From Alicyclobacillus_A sp963788285 (GTDB lineage: Bacteria > Bacillota > Bacilli > Alicyclobacillales > Alicyclobacillaceae): a stretch of 64,000 nucleotides of DNA. The translations under genes and the position numbers were made by a program. The stretch is taken from contig CAWBGB010000015.1 in NCBI GenBank assembly GCA_963788285.1, forward strand, positions 135,616 through 199,615, in the 5' to 3' direction. The notes under the pieces were generated by a model. That model had not been told where the DNA came from. It saw only the letters and a program-made list of their open reading frames with translations, and did no database searches. This document shows positions 26,040 to 34,409 of the stretch, piece after piece (the stretch's first letter is position 1; every line of letters starts with the position of its first letter).

Positions 26040-27030
26040 TGGTTCAGTCGCAGAGGCGGAACCTGATGTGGGTCGTGGTGTGGGTCACGCTCTTGCAGGT
26101 GGCCACGTTGCTGGGCCTCGTCGCAGCTCTTGCTCATTCAAGTGTCCTGTTTCCCTGGGTCTTGTGGCCTACCCCTTTGGCCTGCGCCATGCCATGGATG
26201 CTGATCATATTGCGGCGATCTTAACACCACCCACAAACTGGTGGGGGAAGGGAAACGGCCGACGGGGATTGGACCGTTCTTTTCCCTGGGCCACTCGTCT
26301 GTCGTGTTTGCACTCACGCTGTTGACCGTCTTGTCGGTTCACAAACTGACCGGAAGCGCCCACGTCAGCGAGTGGCTGGGTGCCGTGGGAACTGTGATAT
26401 CTGCCAGTTACCTGTACTTGATTGGCGGATTCAACCTCCGCCCCTTCATTCACTCGATTTGTACACTGTTCGGAAGACATCGCGAGAGTAGGTCGTCCGT
26501 TCCGGTACATTTCTACGGTGGACTGGTCACTCGGCTATTTCATCGCTTGTTTGCTTTCGTGCGGTCGAGTAATCAGATGTTTTTCGTGGCCTGCTCTTCG
26601 GCCTCGGATTTGAAACAGCATCCGAAGTGGCTCTGTAAGCCATGTCCGCAACATCTTTAGCCAATGGCGTACCTGCCGTCTACGTATTGGTGTTTTCGCT
26701 AGCGTTTACGGCTGGGATGAGCCTGCTCAATGCGGCAGACGGTGTTCTCATGTCGTCGACGCATGAATGGGTGCAGCGGACGGAACACGCTCGTCACATC
26801 TACAACACCATCGTGACAGGCCTGTCCGTCGTTATGGCGTTTTCGTTGGAACAATTGAATGGATTCAATTGGACGGTCGTTACATGTTTGGCAACGCACG
26901 TGTGGTAGTCTTTGCCAACCGGCTTAACTTTGGGTTACTCGGAGTGGGCATCGTTGGCCTGTCTCTCGTGAGTTTCCTGGTGTTGGCCTGGAAACGGAGG
27001 ACACCCGTTCGGGTCAATGACCCGCTGTAG
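26039..27030 (+). pseudogene. Decayed nickel/cobalt transporter (NiCoT/HoxN family)
   Basis: All NiCoT landmarks are present but scattered over three frames: an N-terminal helix (VVVWVTLLQVATLLGLVAAL, frame of 26039), then FGLRHAMDADHIAAI in a second frame, FFSLGHSSVVFALTLLTVLSV in a third, FRGLLFGLGFETASEVAL ending at an in-frame TAA (about 26636), AMSATSLANGVPAVYV with AGMSLLNAADGVLM, and a last helix in another frame. At least four frameshifts and one nonsense codon are needed to rebuild one ~330-residue permease. The intact gene would have imported Co2+ (or Ni2+) for the chelatase encoded at the start of the operon. It retains operon position and start coupling with cbiA, so decay is probably recent. 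Confidence 0.88.
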
Positions 27031-27058
27031 ATATCCTTGTGAAAAAGGGGGAGTCGCC

Positions 27059-28609
27059 GTGGCCAAAAGCCTCATGGTAATGGGGACAGCTTCAAATGTA
27101 GGAAAGAGTGTCTTATGCACCGCCCTCTGTCGCATTCTCGTCCAGGACGGCTACAGAGTAGCGCCCTTTAAGGCACAAAATATGTCGCTCAACTCTGCGG
27201 TGACGGCGACAGGCCGAGAAATTGGCCGAGCCCAGGCGGTCCAAGCGGCCGCTTGCGGCATTGCTGCCAATGAACACATGAATCCGGTTTTATTGAAACC
27301 GACCAGCCTAGACAAGTCGCAGGTGGTTCTCCAGGGCCGAGTCTACGAGACAACGTCCGCACGGGCGTATTTTCAGGAACGAACCGGAGAAATCTGGGAT
27401 GCAGTGGTGGAGAGTTTTCAGTACCTTGCAGCGCGCTATGACGTTCTTGTCATCGAAGGTGCAGGTAGCCCAGTCGAGATGAATTTGAAAGCCCGAGACA
27501 TTGCCAACATGCGCACCGCTGAGCTTGCGGACGCCGACGTGCTGTTGGTGGCGGATATCGAACGAGGCGGCATCTTCGCCGCCGTTGTCGGGACCATGCA
27601 ATTGCTGTCGGCGCGGGAACGTGGGCGGATCCGAGGCATTATTGTCAACAAGTTTCGCGGTGATCGCAGCCTGTTTGACGATGGTGTTCGACTGCTTGAA
27701 GAATACACGGGTGTGCCGGTGCTCGGTGTCATTCCACATATTCAGGATTTGGGCATTGAAGAGGAAGATTCCGTGGCCTTGGATGAAAGCCGATATCGCT
27801 CAGCGTCAGCTGACGCATCGGGTCGGGGGGAAGTTCGGATTGCGATCATCCAACTCCCGCACATTTCAAACTTCACGGACTTCGACCCTCTGTTCCTCGA
27901 GCCCGACGTCCACGCGTACTTCTGTCGGCGACCGGAAGACGTCGGTGAAGCGCATGCCGTGCTTCTTCCCGGGACCAAGAACACTATGGAAGACTTGCAG
28001 TGGCTCCGCGAAACGGGATTTGTAGACGTCCTCGTTCAGCGCCGCGAAGAAGGAGCGGTGGTTTTTGGCGTGTGTGGCGGTTACCAGATGCTGGGCAGGG
28101 AAGTCCGAGACCCAGAAGGCCATGAGTCGAGGATTCCTGTACGCAAAGGGCTTGGCTGGCTTCCGATTGTGACCACCTTGGAGCATGAAAAAACAACAGT
28201 GCTCGTGCAAGGCAATCTCGAAGGTGCGTTTGCATCCATCCCCGTGTCAGGATACGAAATTCACATGGGCCAAAGCCTTGGCCTTTCAGGATATCAACCG
28301 TTCGCCACCGTCCGTCAAACTTTCGACCGTGTGACACGACCAGACGGGGCGGTCAACGCCGACGGAACTGTGATGGGGACCTACTTGCACGGGATTTTTG
28401 ACAACGATGCGTTTCGTCGGGCCTGGCTGCACCAGGTTCGCGAGCGCTTTGGCATCTCACCCCCAGCGTCCTCCGAGTTGTCGATGGCAGATACGCGCGC
28501 TCGAGCTTTCGACAGACTCGCAACGGTCGTGCGGGAACACCTGGAGATGGATGTGCTGTATCGAATGCTCGGGCACCCACCTCACGATTGGAGTCTCTCG
28601 ACATGCTGA
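27059..28609 (+). CDS. cbiP: Adenosylcobyric acid synthase (glutamine-hydrolysing)
   Basis: About 516 residues. It amidates side chains b, d, e and g of adenosylcobyrinic a,c-diamide. The N-terminal ATPase has MVMGTASNVGKSVLCTALCRIL and FKAQNMSLNS, then VIEGAGSPVEMNL. The C-terminal glutamine amidotransferase carries the Cys nucleophile in VFGVCGGYQMLG and the late GTYLHGIFDND histidine region. The ORF is open to 27017, but AAAAAGGGGGAG just upstream makes the GTG at 27059 (MAKSLMVMGT) the best start. The 3' end overlaps cobC by 7 bp. Confidence 0.95.
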   Translation: MAKSLMVMGTASNVGKSVLCTALCRILVQDGYRVAPFKAQNMSLNSAVTATGREIGRAQAVQAAACGIAANEHMNPVLLKPTSLDKSQVVLQGRVYETTSARAYFQERTGEIWDAVVESFQYLAARYDVLVIEGAGSPVEMNLKARDIANMRTAELADADVLLVADIERGGIFAAVVGTMQLLSARERGRIRGIIVNKFRGDRSLFDDGVRLLEEYTGVPVLGVIPHIQDLGIEEEDSVALDESRYRSASADASGRGEVRIAIIQLPHISNFTDFDPLFLEPDVHAYFCRRPEDVGEAHAVLLPGTKNTMEDLQWLRETGFVDVLVQRREEGAVVFGVCGGYQMLGREVRDPEGHESRIPVRKGLGWLPIVTTLEHEKTTVLVQGNLEGAFASIPVSGYEIHMGQSLGLSGYQPFATVRQTFDRVTRPDGAVNADGTVMGTYLHGIFDNDAFRRAWLHQVRERFGISPPASSELSMADTRARAFDRLATVVREHLEMDVLYRMLGHPPHDWSLSTC

Positions 28610-29181
28610 TCTTCCTTCGACACGGTCAAACCGATTGGAATCGCGAAGGTCGCATTCAAGGGACGTTGGATATACCGCTGTCTGATACAGGGCGGCGTTG
28701 CGTCGAACAACTCGTGGAACAGCATCCGTGTCCTCACGTTCAGTGGATCTGGACCAGCCCACTGGCGCGTGCCCGAGCGACAGCCGCCATCCTCGCGAGG
28801 GGGTGGGCCAGAGGCAACGGCCAGTTGCCTGTTCGTGAGTTGGATCTCCTCGTGGAAAGAAACTATGGGATCTACCAGGGACAACGATTGTCCGACCTAC
28901 CCAAGACAGTTTTGGTGGAACGCGAGGAACTGCTTCAAGGGGATGGCGTGGAGCCCTGGCATCAGGTGGAGCGGCGCGTTGTAGAAGCGCTCCGGATGAT
29001 TGCCGCTGGACCGGATGATGCGATTGTCGTTGTGCACGGCGGTTGGCTCAAGGCGATGCACGCATTGCTTCAGACTGGATTAGAACAAGAGAACGCAGAC
29101 AATCTTTCCTGCTTTTCACTGGAGCGTTCCACACTGGTCCTTGCGCTGTATGATATCCGTTCGAAGGAGGCGTCCTGGTGA
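28603..29181 (+). CDS. cobC: Alpha-ribazole-5'-phosphate phosphatase-like histidine phosphatase
   Basis: About 192 residues of the histidine phosphatase (phosphoglycerate-mutase-like) superfamily: LIFLRHGQTDWNREGRIQG with the catalytic His in RHG, TSPLARARATAAIL, the acidic ELDLLVERNYGIYQG and the second His in VVVHGGWLKAM. Being inside the cobalamin operon, overlapping cbiP by 7 bp and cbiB by 4 bp, it most likely removes the phosphate from alpha-ribazole-phosphate or cobalamin-5'-phosphate. The ATG at 28603 is chosen because the upstream part of the frame overlaps cbiP without a ribosome site. Family specificity is not visible in the sequence, only in context. Confidence 0.85.
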   Translation: MLIFLRHGQTDWNREGRIQGTLDIPLSDTGRRCVEQLVEQHPCPHVQWIWTSPLARARATAAILARGWARGNGQLPVRELDLLVERNYGIYQGQRLSDLPKTVLVEREELLQGDGVEPWHQVERRVVEALRMIAAGPDDAIVVVHGGWLKAMHALLQTGLEQENADNLSCFSLERSTLVLALYDIRSKEASW

Positions 29182-30155
29182 ACGAACTGTTCGCCGTTGC
29201 GTTGGCGCTCTTGGTCGACCGGGTTGTTGGCGATCCCGCTTGGCTCCCTCATCCGGTCGTCATCATGGGCAAATATATCCGCAAGTTTGAGCGACGGGCA
29301 AATCACTGGGCAAGGGTATCCGCTATCCGATTGCGCTTGCGAGGGATTGCGCTCACATGGACGACGACGGTCGGGGCGGCACTGGTCACCGCCATGCTCT
29401 GGTGGGCAGCGCGGCAGGTATCTCCGGCGTTCGGAAGCCTCATCAACATCTGGCTCATCTCCACAACCATCGCTTGGAAAGGCCTAGAACAAGCTGGCAA
29501 GGACGTGTACCAGGCGCTGGATAAAGGTGGCCTTGACGCAGGAAGACGGGCAGTAGGTATGATTGTCGGACGTGACACAGAGACCATGTCAGAAATGGAT
29601 GTGGTGCGGGCCACCGTGGAGACGCTCGCCGAGAACATCGTGGATGCCATCGTCGCGCCGGTCCTGTTTGCGGCCCTGGGAGGGGCGCCACTGGCCATGT
29701 TTTACCGTGCCGCCAACACGCTCGACTCTATGGTAGGGTACAAGAACGAACGGTTTCAGCACTTCGGCTGGGCGTCTGCCCGGTTGGACGACGTCCTCAA
29801 CTACGTCCCGGCACGCTTCACGGTGTGTCTGATGTATCTGGCGCTCTGCGTTCGTCATCGTCCTGCTGCATCCGCTTGGCGAGTCATGCTTCGAGACGCG
29901 CGCAAACACCCCAGCCCAAATAGTGGTTTGCCGGAGGCCATGATGGCAGGTGGCTTATCTGTCCAACTCGGCGGCTGGAATCGGTACGGGGGAATCCCTT
30001 CATTTCGGGCCCATCTGGGAGACGCGGTGGAATCCCTGACGCGTGAGCGCATTCCGGAGGCCACCGAGGTCGTAAACGACACCACATGGATCCTCTTGTC
30101 TCTCGTCAGTGTGGGAGGAGGCGCGATATGGTTCTCCTTGGTGGGTTTATACTAG
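29178..30155 (+). CDS. cbiB: Adenosylcobinamide-phosphate synthase
   Basis: 325 residues, integral membrane. It condenses adenosylcobyric acid with (R)-1-amino-2-propanol (phosphate). It opens with LLVDRVVGDPAWLPHPVVIMG (the conserved DPxxxPHPV block), followed by MIVGRDTETMSEMDVVRATVETLAENIVDAIVAPV and FYRAANTLDSMVGYKNERF, then DDVLNYVPARFT, all CbiB/CobD-family signatures. The start is GTG 29178 within the cobC stop (GTGA coupling) with GAAGGAGG upstream. It is followed after 84 bp by cobD. Confidence 0.95.
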   Translation: MNELFAVALALLVDRVVGDPAWLPHPVVIMGKYIRKFERRANHWARVSAIRLRLRGIALTWTTTVGAALVTAMLWWAARQVSPAFGSLINIWLISTTIAWKGLEQAGKDVYQALDKGGLDAGRRAVGMIVGRDTETMSEMDVVRATVETLAENIVDAIVAPVLFAALGGAPLAMFYRAANTLDSMVGYKNERFQHFGWASARLDDVLNYVPARFTVCLMYLALCVRHRPAASAWRVMLRDARKHPSPNSGLPEAMMAGGLSVQLGGWNRYGGIPSFRAHLGDAVESLTRERIPEATEVVNDTTWILLSLVSVGGGAIWFSLVGLY

Positions 30156-30239
30156 CGCTACAATATTGCACCATCTTGCCTATTGCGCTGGGCTCACATC
30201 CTGGTTCGCAGTACGACCGTATGAAAGGGGGGAGGTTGT

Positions 30240-31328
30240 GTGCACGGGGGCAGAATCTATGAGTATGCAGAAACAGACGGTATCCCGGTGGACTCCATAC
30301 TGGATTTCAGCGCGAATCTTCACCCATTCGGACCGCCAACCTCGGTTCTGGAGGCCATTCAATCTGCACTGCCGCTCATTCAGCACTACCCAGACGAGCG
30401 GCAGATGCGTGTAAAGGAAGTGCTATCGGAACGTTTCACCGTACCGATAGAAAGCCTGGTCTGCGGAAACGGCGCGTCAGAAGTGATGGATCTCGTTTTT
30501 CGCACAATCAAACCACAACGAACGTGGATCTTAGAGCCGGCATTTGGGGAATACGAGACCATCGCGCGGCGATGCGGATCCGCCGTCATGCGATGCGCTC
30601 TGCGAGAAGATGACGCGTTTACACTGCCGCTTGCAAAATTGTCCGAGTGGGTTTCGGAAGACGATATGGTCGTCATCAATACACCACATAACCCATCGGG
30701 GCGCCACTTTCCCAAATCCAGTTGGTTTCACGCGGCCCGGTCTTGGACGAAACGCGGCGTACACGTACTCGTAGACGAATCGTTCCTCGACTTCATGGAA
30801 AGCGATGGAGTAGAGTCGGGCATGTGCGAATCTGTGCATAACCCCCGGTGGCACACCATTCGCTCTGCCACAAAAATTTTCGCCATTCCAGGTCTGCGCT
30901 TCGGGTTCGCCGTACTGCATCCCGATGTGGCGCGGCGTGTGAATGAAAACCGAGACGGGTGGAGCGTGAATGCGCTGGCACAAGTGGCAGCTACAGCGGC
31001 TTATCAGGAACCGTCGTGGCTTGTCCAGACGCACAATTGGCTCGCACAAGCGCACGCCTTCGCGCACAGCACGTGGGGAGCAGATGCACGTATCCACATG
31101 TTTCCGTTTGATGTAAACTTCTTTTTAATCCGGTTGCAGAGTGACGAGGTGAGTCTCCTGGTTCAGGAACAACTGCGACGCCATGGTATCTACGTCCGCA
31201 ACTGCGGATCATTCCGCCTCCTTGGTCCCGCGTATATCCGCATTGCGCTGCGGACGGAAGCCGAAAACCGAATGTTATGGCAGACGTTCTCGGATCTGTT
31301 GGATAGAACGAGTGAGCGTTTCGGGTAA
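30240..31328 (+). CDS. cobD: L-threonine-O-3-phosphate decarboxylase
   Basis: 362 residues of the PLP aminotransferase class I/II fold, CobD type: LDFSANLHPFGPP near the start, LVCGNGASEVMDLVF, INTPHNPSGRHF, VLVDESFLDF, the PLP-binding Lys212 in RSATKIFAIPGLRFGF, and the terminal R-I-A-L-R. It makes (R)-1-amino-2-propanol phosphate for the CbiB reaction. It differs from HisC by context and by the N-terminal GGRIYEYA motif typical of CobD. The start is GTG 30240 after GGGGGGAGG. Its last 54 bp overlap the reverse-strand phosphatase gene. Confidence 0.9.
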   Translation: MHGGRIYEYAETDGIPVDSILDFSANLHPFGPPTSVLEAIQSALPLIQHYPDERQMRVKEVLSERFTVPIESLVCGNGASEVMDLVFRTIKPQRTWILEPAFGEYETIARRCGSAVMRCALREDDAFTLPLAKLSEWVSEDDMVVINTPHNPSGRHFPKSSWFHAARSWTKRGVHVLVDESFLDFMESDGVESGMCESVHNPRWHTIRSATKIFAIPGLRFGFAVLHPDVARRVNENRDGWSVNALAQVAATAAYQEPSWLVQTHNWLAQAHAFAHSTWGADARIHMFPFDVNFFLIRLQSDEVSLLVQEQLRRHGIYVRNCGSFRLLGPAYIRIALRTEAENRMLWQTFSDLLDRTSERFG

Positions 31329-31934
31329 ATGTGTGGTGTCATTCCATCGTACAACCTGTGGCGAATCCATAGAAGAGAAGACGACTTCGGAAATGCTGGC
31401 GTGGCTCGGTTGCCATTTCTGAAACGCACCGAGCGGCTGGTTCTCCAAGTGGCAGCGCCACAGCCCAAGCATCGCTCCGTGTGTCACTACGCAGACCGTG
31501 CCGGTTCCAGGCCGTTGCACGATATCTTCAATGGCAGCCATCATCCTGCGAAGTGCGTGACTGCGGAGTTCTCCACCCGGGAATGCAAAATCCGAAACGT
31601 TTGCGTCCAATGCTTTATCAATCAGTTCTTTGTGTTGCTCATACGCTGTAAATACGGAAAGGCCATCCATGATTCCGAGATCGATTTCAGCCAGTCGGGC
31701 ATCCCGCAGAACGGGCCGTCCCCCCTGTTGTTCTGCAATTGCTGTCGCTGTTTGCCAGGCACGCTGGAGTGGACTGGAGAATATGTGCGATATTGGTTTC
31801 CCCTGAAGCCGGATTGCAAGACACTGCGCTTGTTCAAATCCGAGAGGATGCAAGGAGACATCCCGCTGGCCGATAAATCGATAAGCGAGGTTATCCGCTG
31901 TCACGGCGTGTCGGACAAAAAGCAGATGATTCAA
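31275..31934 (-). CDS. Histidine phosphatase family protein
   Basis: 219 residues. LLFVRHAVTADNLAYRFIGQRD carries the phospho-accepting His, FSSPLQRAWQTATAI the second Arg motif, RLAEIDLGIMDG the acid, and VCVVTHGAMLGL the second His. It is divergent in sequence from the cobC-like gene in the same cluster but of the same superfamily. It is the only cluster member on the minus strand. The start is TTG 31934 with AGGAGGG 9 nt upstream. Its 3' end overlaps cobD by 54 bp on opposite strands. It could be a second alpha-ribazole phosphatase or an unrelated sugar-phosphate phosphatase. Confidence 0.85.
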   Translation of the reverse strand: MNHLLFVRHAVTADNLAYRFIGQRDVSLHPLGFEQAQCLAIRLQGKPISHIFSSPLQRAWQTATAIAEQQGGRPVLRDARLAEIDLGIMDGLSVFTAYEQHKELIDKALDANVSDFAFPGGELRSHALRRMMAAIEDIVQRPGTGTVCVVTHGAMLGLWRCHLENQPLGAFQKWQPSHASISEVVFSSMDSPQVVRWNDTTHLPETLTRSIQQIRERLP

Positions 31935-32047
31935 AGGACAAGTCCCTCCTCAGATGTTCGTTGTCTATGATGCCGAAGAAGCCATCACGGTGCAATGGGG
32001 AAGGGCTTGGAGAACACAAATGGATAAAAAGAACGGAGGAATGTCAA

Positions 32048-32881
32048 GTGGAGGGGTTGCAAGGGAAAACGGTCGTTTTAACTGGAACCCGAAGGACTGA
32101 CGAACTTCGCACACTGGTGGAAAAATTGGGGGGCACAGCCGTTCTGCGGCCACTCCAGGGAGTTGTCAAAGCGGACCCAGACTATGTGCGAGGCGAATTG
32201 CAAAAACTTCTTGGTCAACCGTTCGATTGGATGATTTTCACGACGGGAATGGGCGTTGAACTGTTGCACCAAAGCGCGCAATCGTCTCTTCAAGAGACAC
32301 AATTTCTGGCGGCTTTGCGCCACGCTCATGTCGCGGTACGTGGGTACAAGACAGCACGATATCTCAAGTCCATCGGCATTGAGGCTGAAGTCCGCGATGA
32401 GGACGGAACGACGGCCAGTCTACTGACGGCGATGGAACGTACAGGGCTGTCCAACAAGACGGTGGCGTTGCAACTGCATGGAGAACCTGCCCCAGACTTG
32501 GTTGACGTATTGCGGCATCGGGCGTCTTACGTTCAAGAGATATTGCCGTACCGACACGTCCCTCCGGAAACCGCTACGCTTGAAGTACTCCTCGGGGAAA
32601 TCCTCGAAGCGAAAGTGGATGCTGTCACGTTTACGAGCACGCCGCAGGTACGATTCCTCATGGATTACGCGCGCAGTCGGCAGTGCAAAGACGCACTGAT
32701 TGCGGCGTTTTCACGAATCGTCCCCGTGGCCGTTGGAAAAGTCACTGCTGATGCCTTGCGGACCGAAGGAATCACACAGGTGATCTGGCCAAAGGAAGAG
32801 CGAATGGGGAGTATGATGATTGCCCTTGCTCGATATTTCGCAGATAGAGACACCAACACCACAAAGGAGGCTCGCACGTGA
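32048..32881 (+). CDS. hemD: Uroporphyrinogen-III synthase
   Basis: About 277 residues of the low-identity HemD fold: LQGKTVVLTGTRRTDELRTLVEKLGG, DWMIFTTGMGVELLHQ, VRGYKTARYLKSIGIEAEV, LQLHGEPAPDLVDVL, ILPYRHVPPET, VDAVTFTSTPQVRFLMDYA, and VPVAVGKVTADALRTEGI. It closes hydroxymethylbilane to uroporphyrinogen III, the substrate of CobA. The GTG at 32048 is preferred because GGAGGA (32035-32040) is 7 nt upstream; the frame runs open to 31961. Its stop overlaps the next gene by four bases (GTGA). No other heme genes are nearby, so it serves the siroheme/cobalamin branch or both. Confidence 0.85.
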   Translation: MEGLQGKTVVLTGTRRTDELRTLVEKLGGTAVLRPLQGVVKADPDYVRGELQKLLGQPFDWMIFTTGMGVELLHQSAQSSLQETQFLAALRHAHVAVRGYKTARYLKSIGIEAEVRDEDGTTASLLTAMERTGLSNKTVALQLHGEPAPDLVDVLRHRASYVQEILPYRHVPPETATLEVLLGEILEAKVDAVTFTSTPQVRFLMDYARSRQCKDALIAAFSRIVPVAVGKVTADALRTEGITQVIWPKEERMGSMMIALARYFADRDTNTTKEART

Positions 32882-33387
32882 CAGAATTACAGACGTATTA
32901 CGCCGCCTTTTTGAATCTCCGCAATCGCCTGTGTGTTGTGGTCGGCGGCGGTAAGGTAGCAGAACGAAAAATCATGAAACTGTTGGAGTGCGGGGCTTGT
33001 GTCAGGGTCATCAGCCCGGAGGTTCGGCCACAGGTGCAACGATGGGCCGAGGAGGGGCGGATGGACTGGGTGCGGCGGTCCTACGCCCCGGGAGATGTCT
33101 CTGATGCCTGGCTGGTTTTCGCCGCGACGAATGACAGACAGGTCAATCGAATGGTTTGGGAAGAAGCCGAACAGGCTGGAAAGTTAGTGAACGTCATTGA
33201 CCATCCCGCCTTATGCTCGTTGACGGTTCCGGCCAGTACGCGTTGCGGTCCCTTACAAGTGGCCATTTCCACCTCCGGAATGGACCCGGCCGAGGCGGCC
33301 AGGCTGCGCCGAGTTCTGGAGCAGGACTTGGAACAGGGAACCAGCTACTTCCAGAAGGAGGTCCTGAAGTTCCAATCGAGGAGGTAG
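32878..33387 (+). CDS. Precorrin-2 dehydrogenase / sirohydrochlorin ferrochelatase-like protein
   Basis: 169 residues of the Met8p/SirC/YlnF type: YYAAFLNLRNRLCVVVGGGKVAERKIMKLLECG (NAD-binding), WLVFAATNDRQVNRMVWEEA, VNVIDHPALCSLTVPA and LQVAISTSGMDPAEAARLR. It oxidises precorrin-2 to sirohydrochlorin, which CbiX then metallates. It is shorter than CysG-type fusions and ends soon after the dehydrogenase and dimerisation parts, so chelatase function is doubtful. Coupled to hemD through GTGA. It supplies the substrate of the chelatase at the head of the operon 18 kb upstream. Confidence 0.88.
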   Translation: MTELQTYYAAFLNLRNRLCVVVGGGKVAERKIMKLLECGACVRVISPEVRPQVQRWAEEGRMDWVRRSYAPGDVSDAWLVFAATNDRQVNRMVWEEAEQAGKLVNVIDHPALCSLTVPASTRCGPLQVAISTSGMDPAEAARLRRVLEQDLEQGTSYFQKEVLKFQSRR

Positions 33388-33536
33388 AACACGACATATA
33401 TCGTTAGAATGTGTGAACAACATTGACCATGGCTCCGTCTAATCAGTTGGTGTCAGATGAATGATAAATCATTCGCTGATGTGAAAGAGAATCCCACGGG
33501 CACTCTGATCTGATTAGACTTGAGGAGGCGTTTTAC

Positions 33537-34126
33537 ATGAGGAAGAAATTGATTACGTTGCCTACTGCTTGTGTACTGACCAGCTTCTCGCTGACAGCTT
33601 TTGCCGCGACATCATCCCAAGGTCACGTACAAGCCGCAATCACCGAAAAGGATGTTACTCTGCAAGCGACAAACAACTCCACGGATTAACTCAACTATAC
33701 TGAAGAAACAGTCTCATTTGAAGCTCGTGAACCAGGCCAGCAACACCGTATCCCACTTTTAAAATACTGCCGGGCAACCACACGGTACGGTTTACGAAAG
33801 TCACGGAGGGTCAGATGGTTGGGGGTACCAATTCGTGGTATTTTGATGCGGCGGATAACGGTTGGATTTCTTTCAGCGCGCTGAACTGGGTAAGTTGCCC
33901 GGGGGTTTTGGTGCGTTATGGTAGACATAGACCTTTTGTTGAGGAGGTTCAGTATCAACTCAACCATCTGGACTATCCTTCTAGCACCGTGGATGGAATT
34001 TTTGGTACGGCAACACTCAACGCAGTCCGGGCATTTCAAAAGGCCCATGGACTCACTGGGGATGGTATCGTAGGACCTTTAACGTGGAGTAAAACTATTT
34101 CCACAATAAAGGTTGTGTTCACATGA
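33537..34126 (+). pseudogene. Secreted peptidoglycan-binding (PF01471-type) protein, frameshifted
   Basis: A good start exists: GAGGAGG then ATG 33537, encoding a signal peptide (RKKLITLPTACVLTSFSLTAFAATSS). The frame stops at 33689. The natural continuation is seen one frame over (ILKKQSHLKLVNQASNTVSHF) and then in the third frame (ILPGNHTVRFTKVTEGQMVGGTNSWYF). The latter runs into a clear peptidoglycan-binding repeat (VEEVQYQLNHLDY, VDGIFGTATLNAVRAFQKAHGL, GDGIVGPLTW) to the stop at 34126. At least two frameshifts separate signal peptide and binding domain. The intact product would have been a ~190-residue wall-associated protein. Confidence 0.75.
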
Positions 34127-34409
34127 GTGACAGGAGATGTCTCTTGTCACTCTTTGTTTTTCAGTATCTCGAGAAAGTCTACCACTCGCTTCGTCTCCCC
34201 CAGGACAACTACACGCTTGGTCAAGCCATCATTGATTCACGTTCTTGTATTTTTTATTATAGGTGAACTTTCTACGTGTGAAATATGTCTATAATAGTGT
34301 GTCGAACCTTGATATCAAATGGGTGACGACGGAGCATGTGCTTCGGTATAGAAAATCATAACTCACATAGATACTGGTGATTTTGGAGCAGTTTGGGAGG
34401 CAGAAGAAA
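34127..34409. other. Intergenic region
   Basis: An AT-richer stretch before a glycosyltransferase gene. GTGACAGGAGATGTCTCTTGTCAC (within 34127-34151) contains an imperfect inverted repeat followed by TCTTTGTTTTTC, which may terminate the preceding transcript. No gene is seen. Confidence 0.35.
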
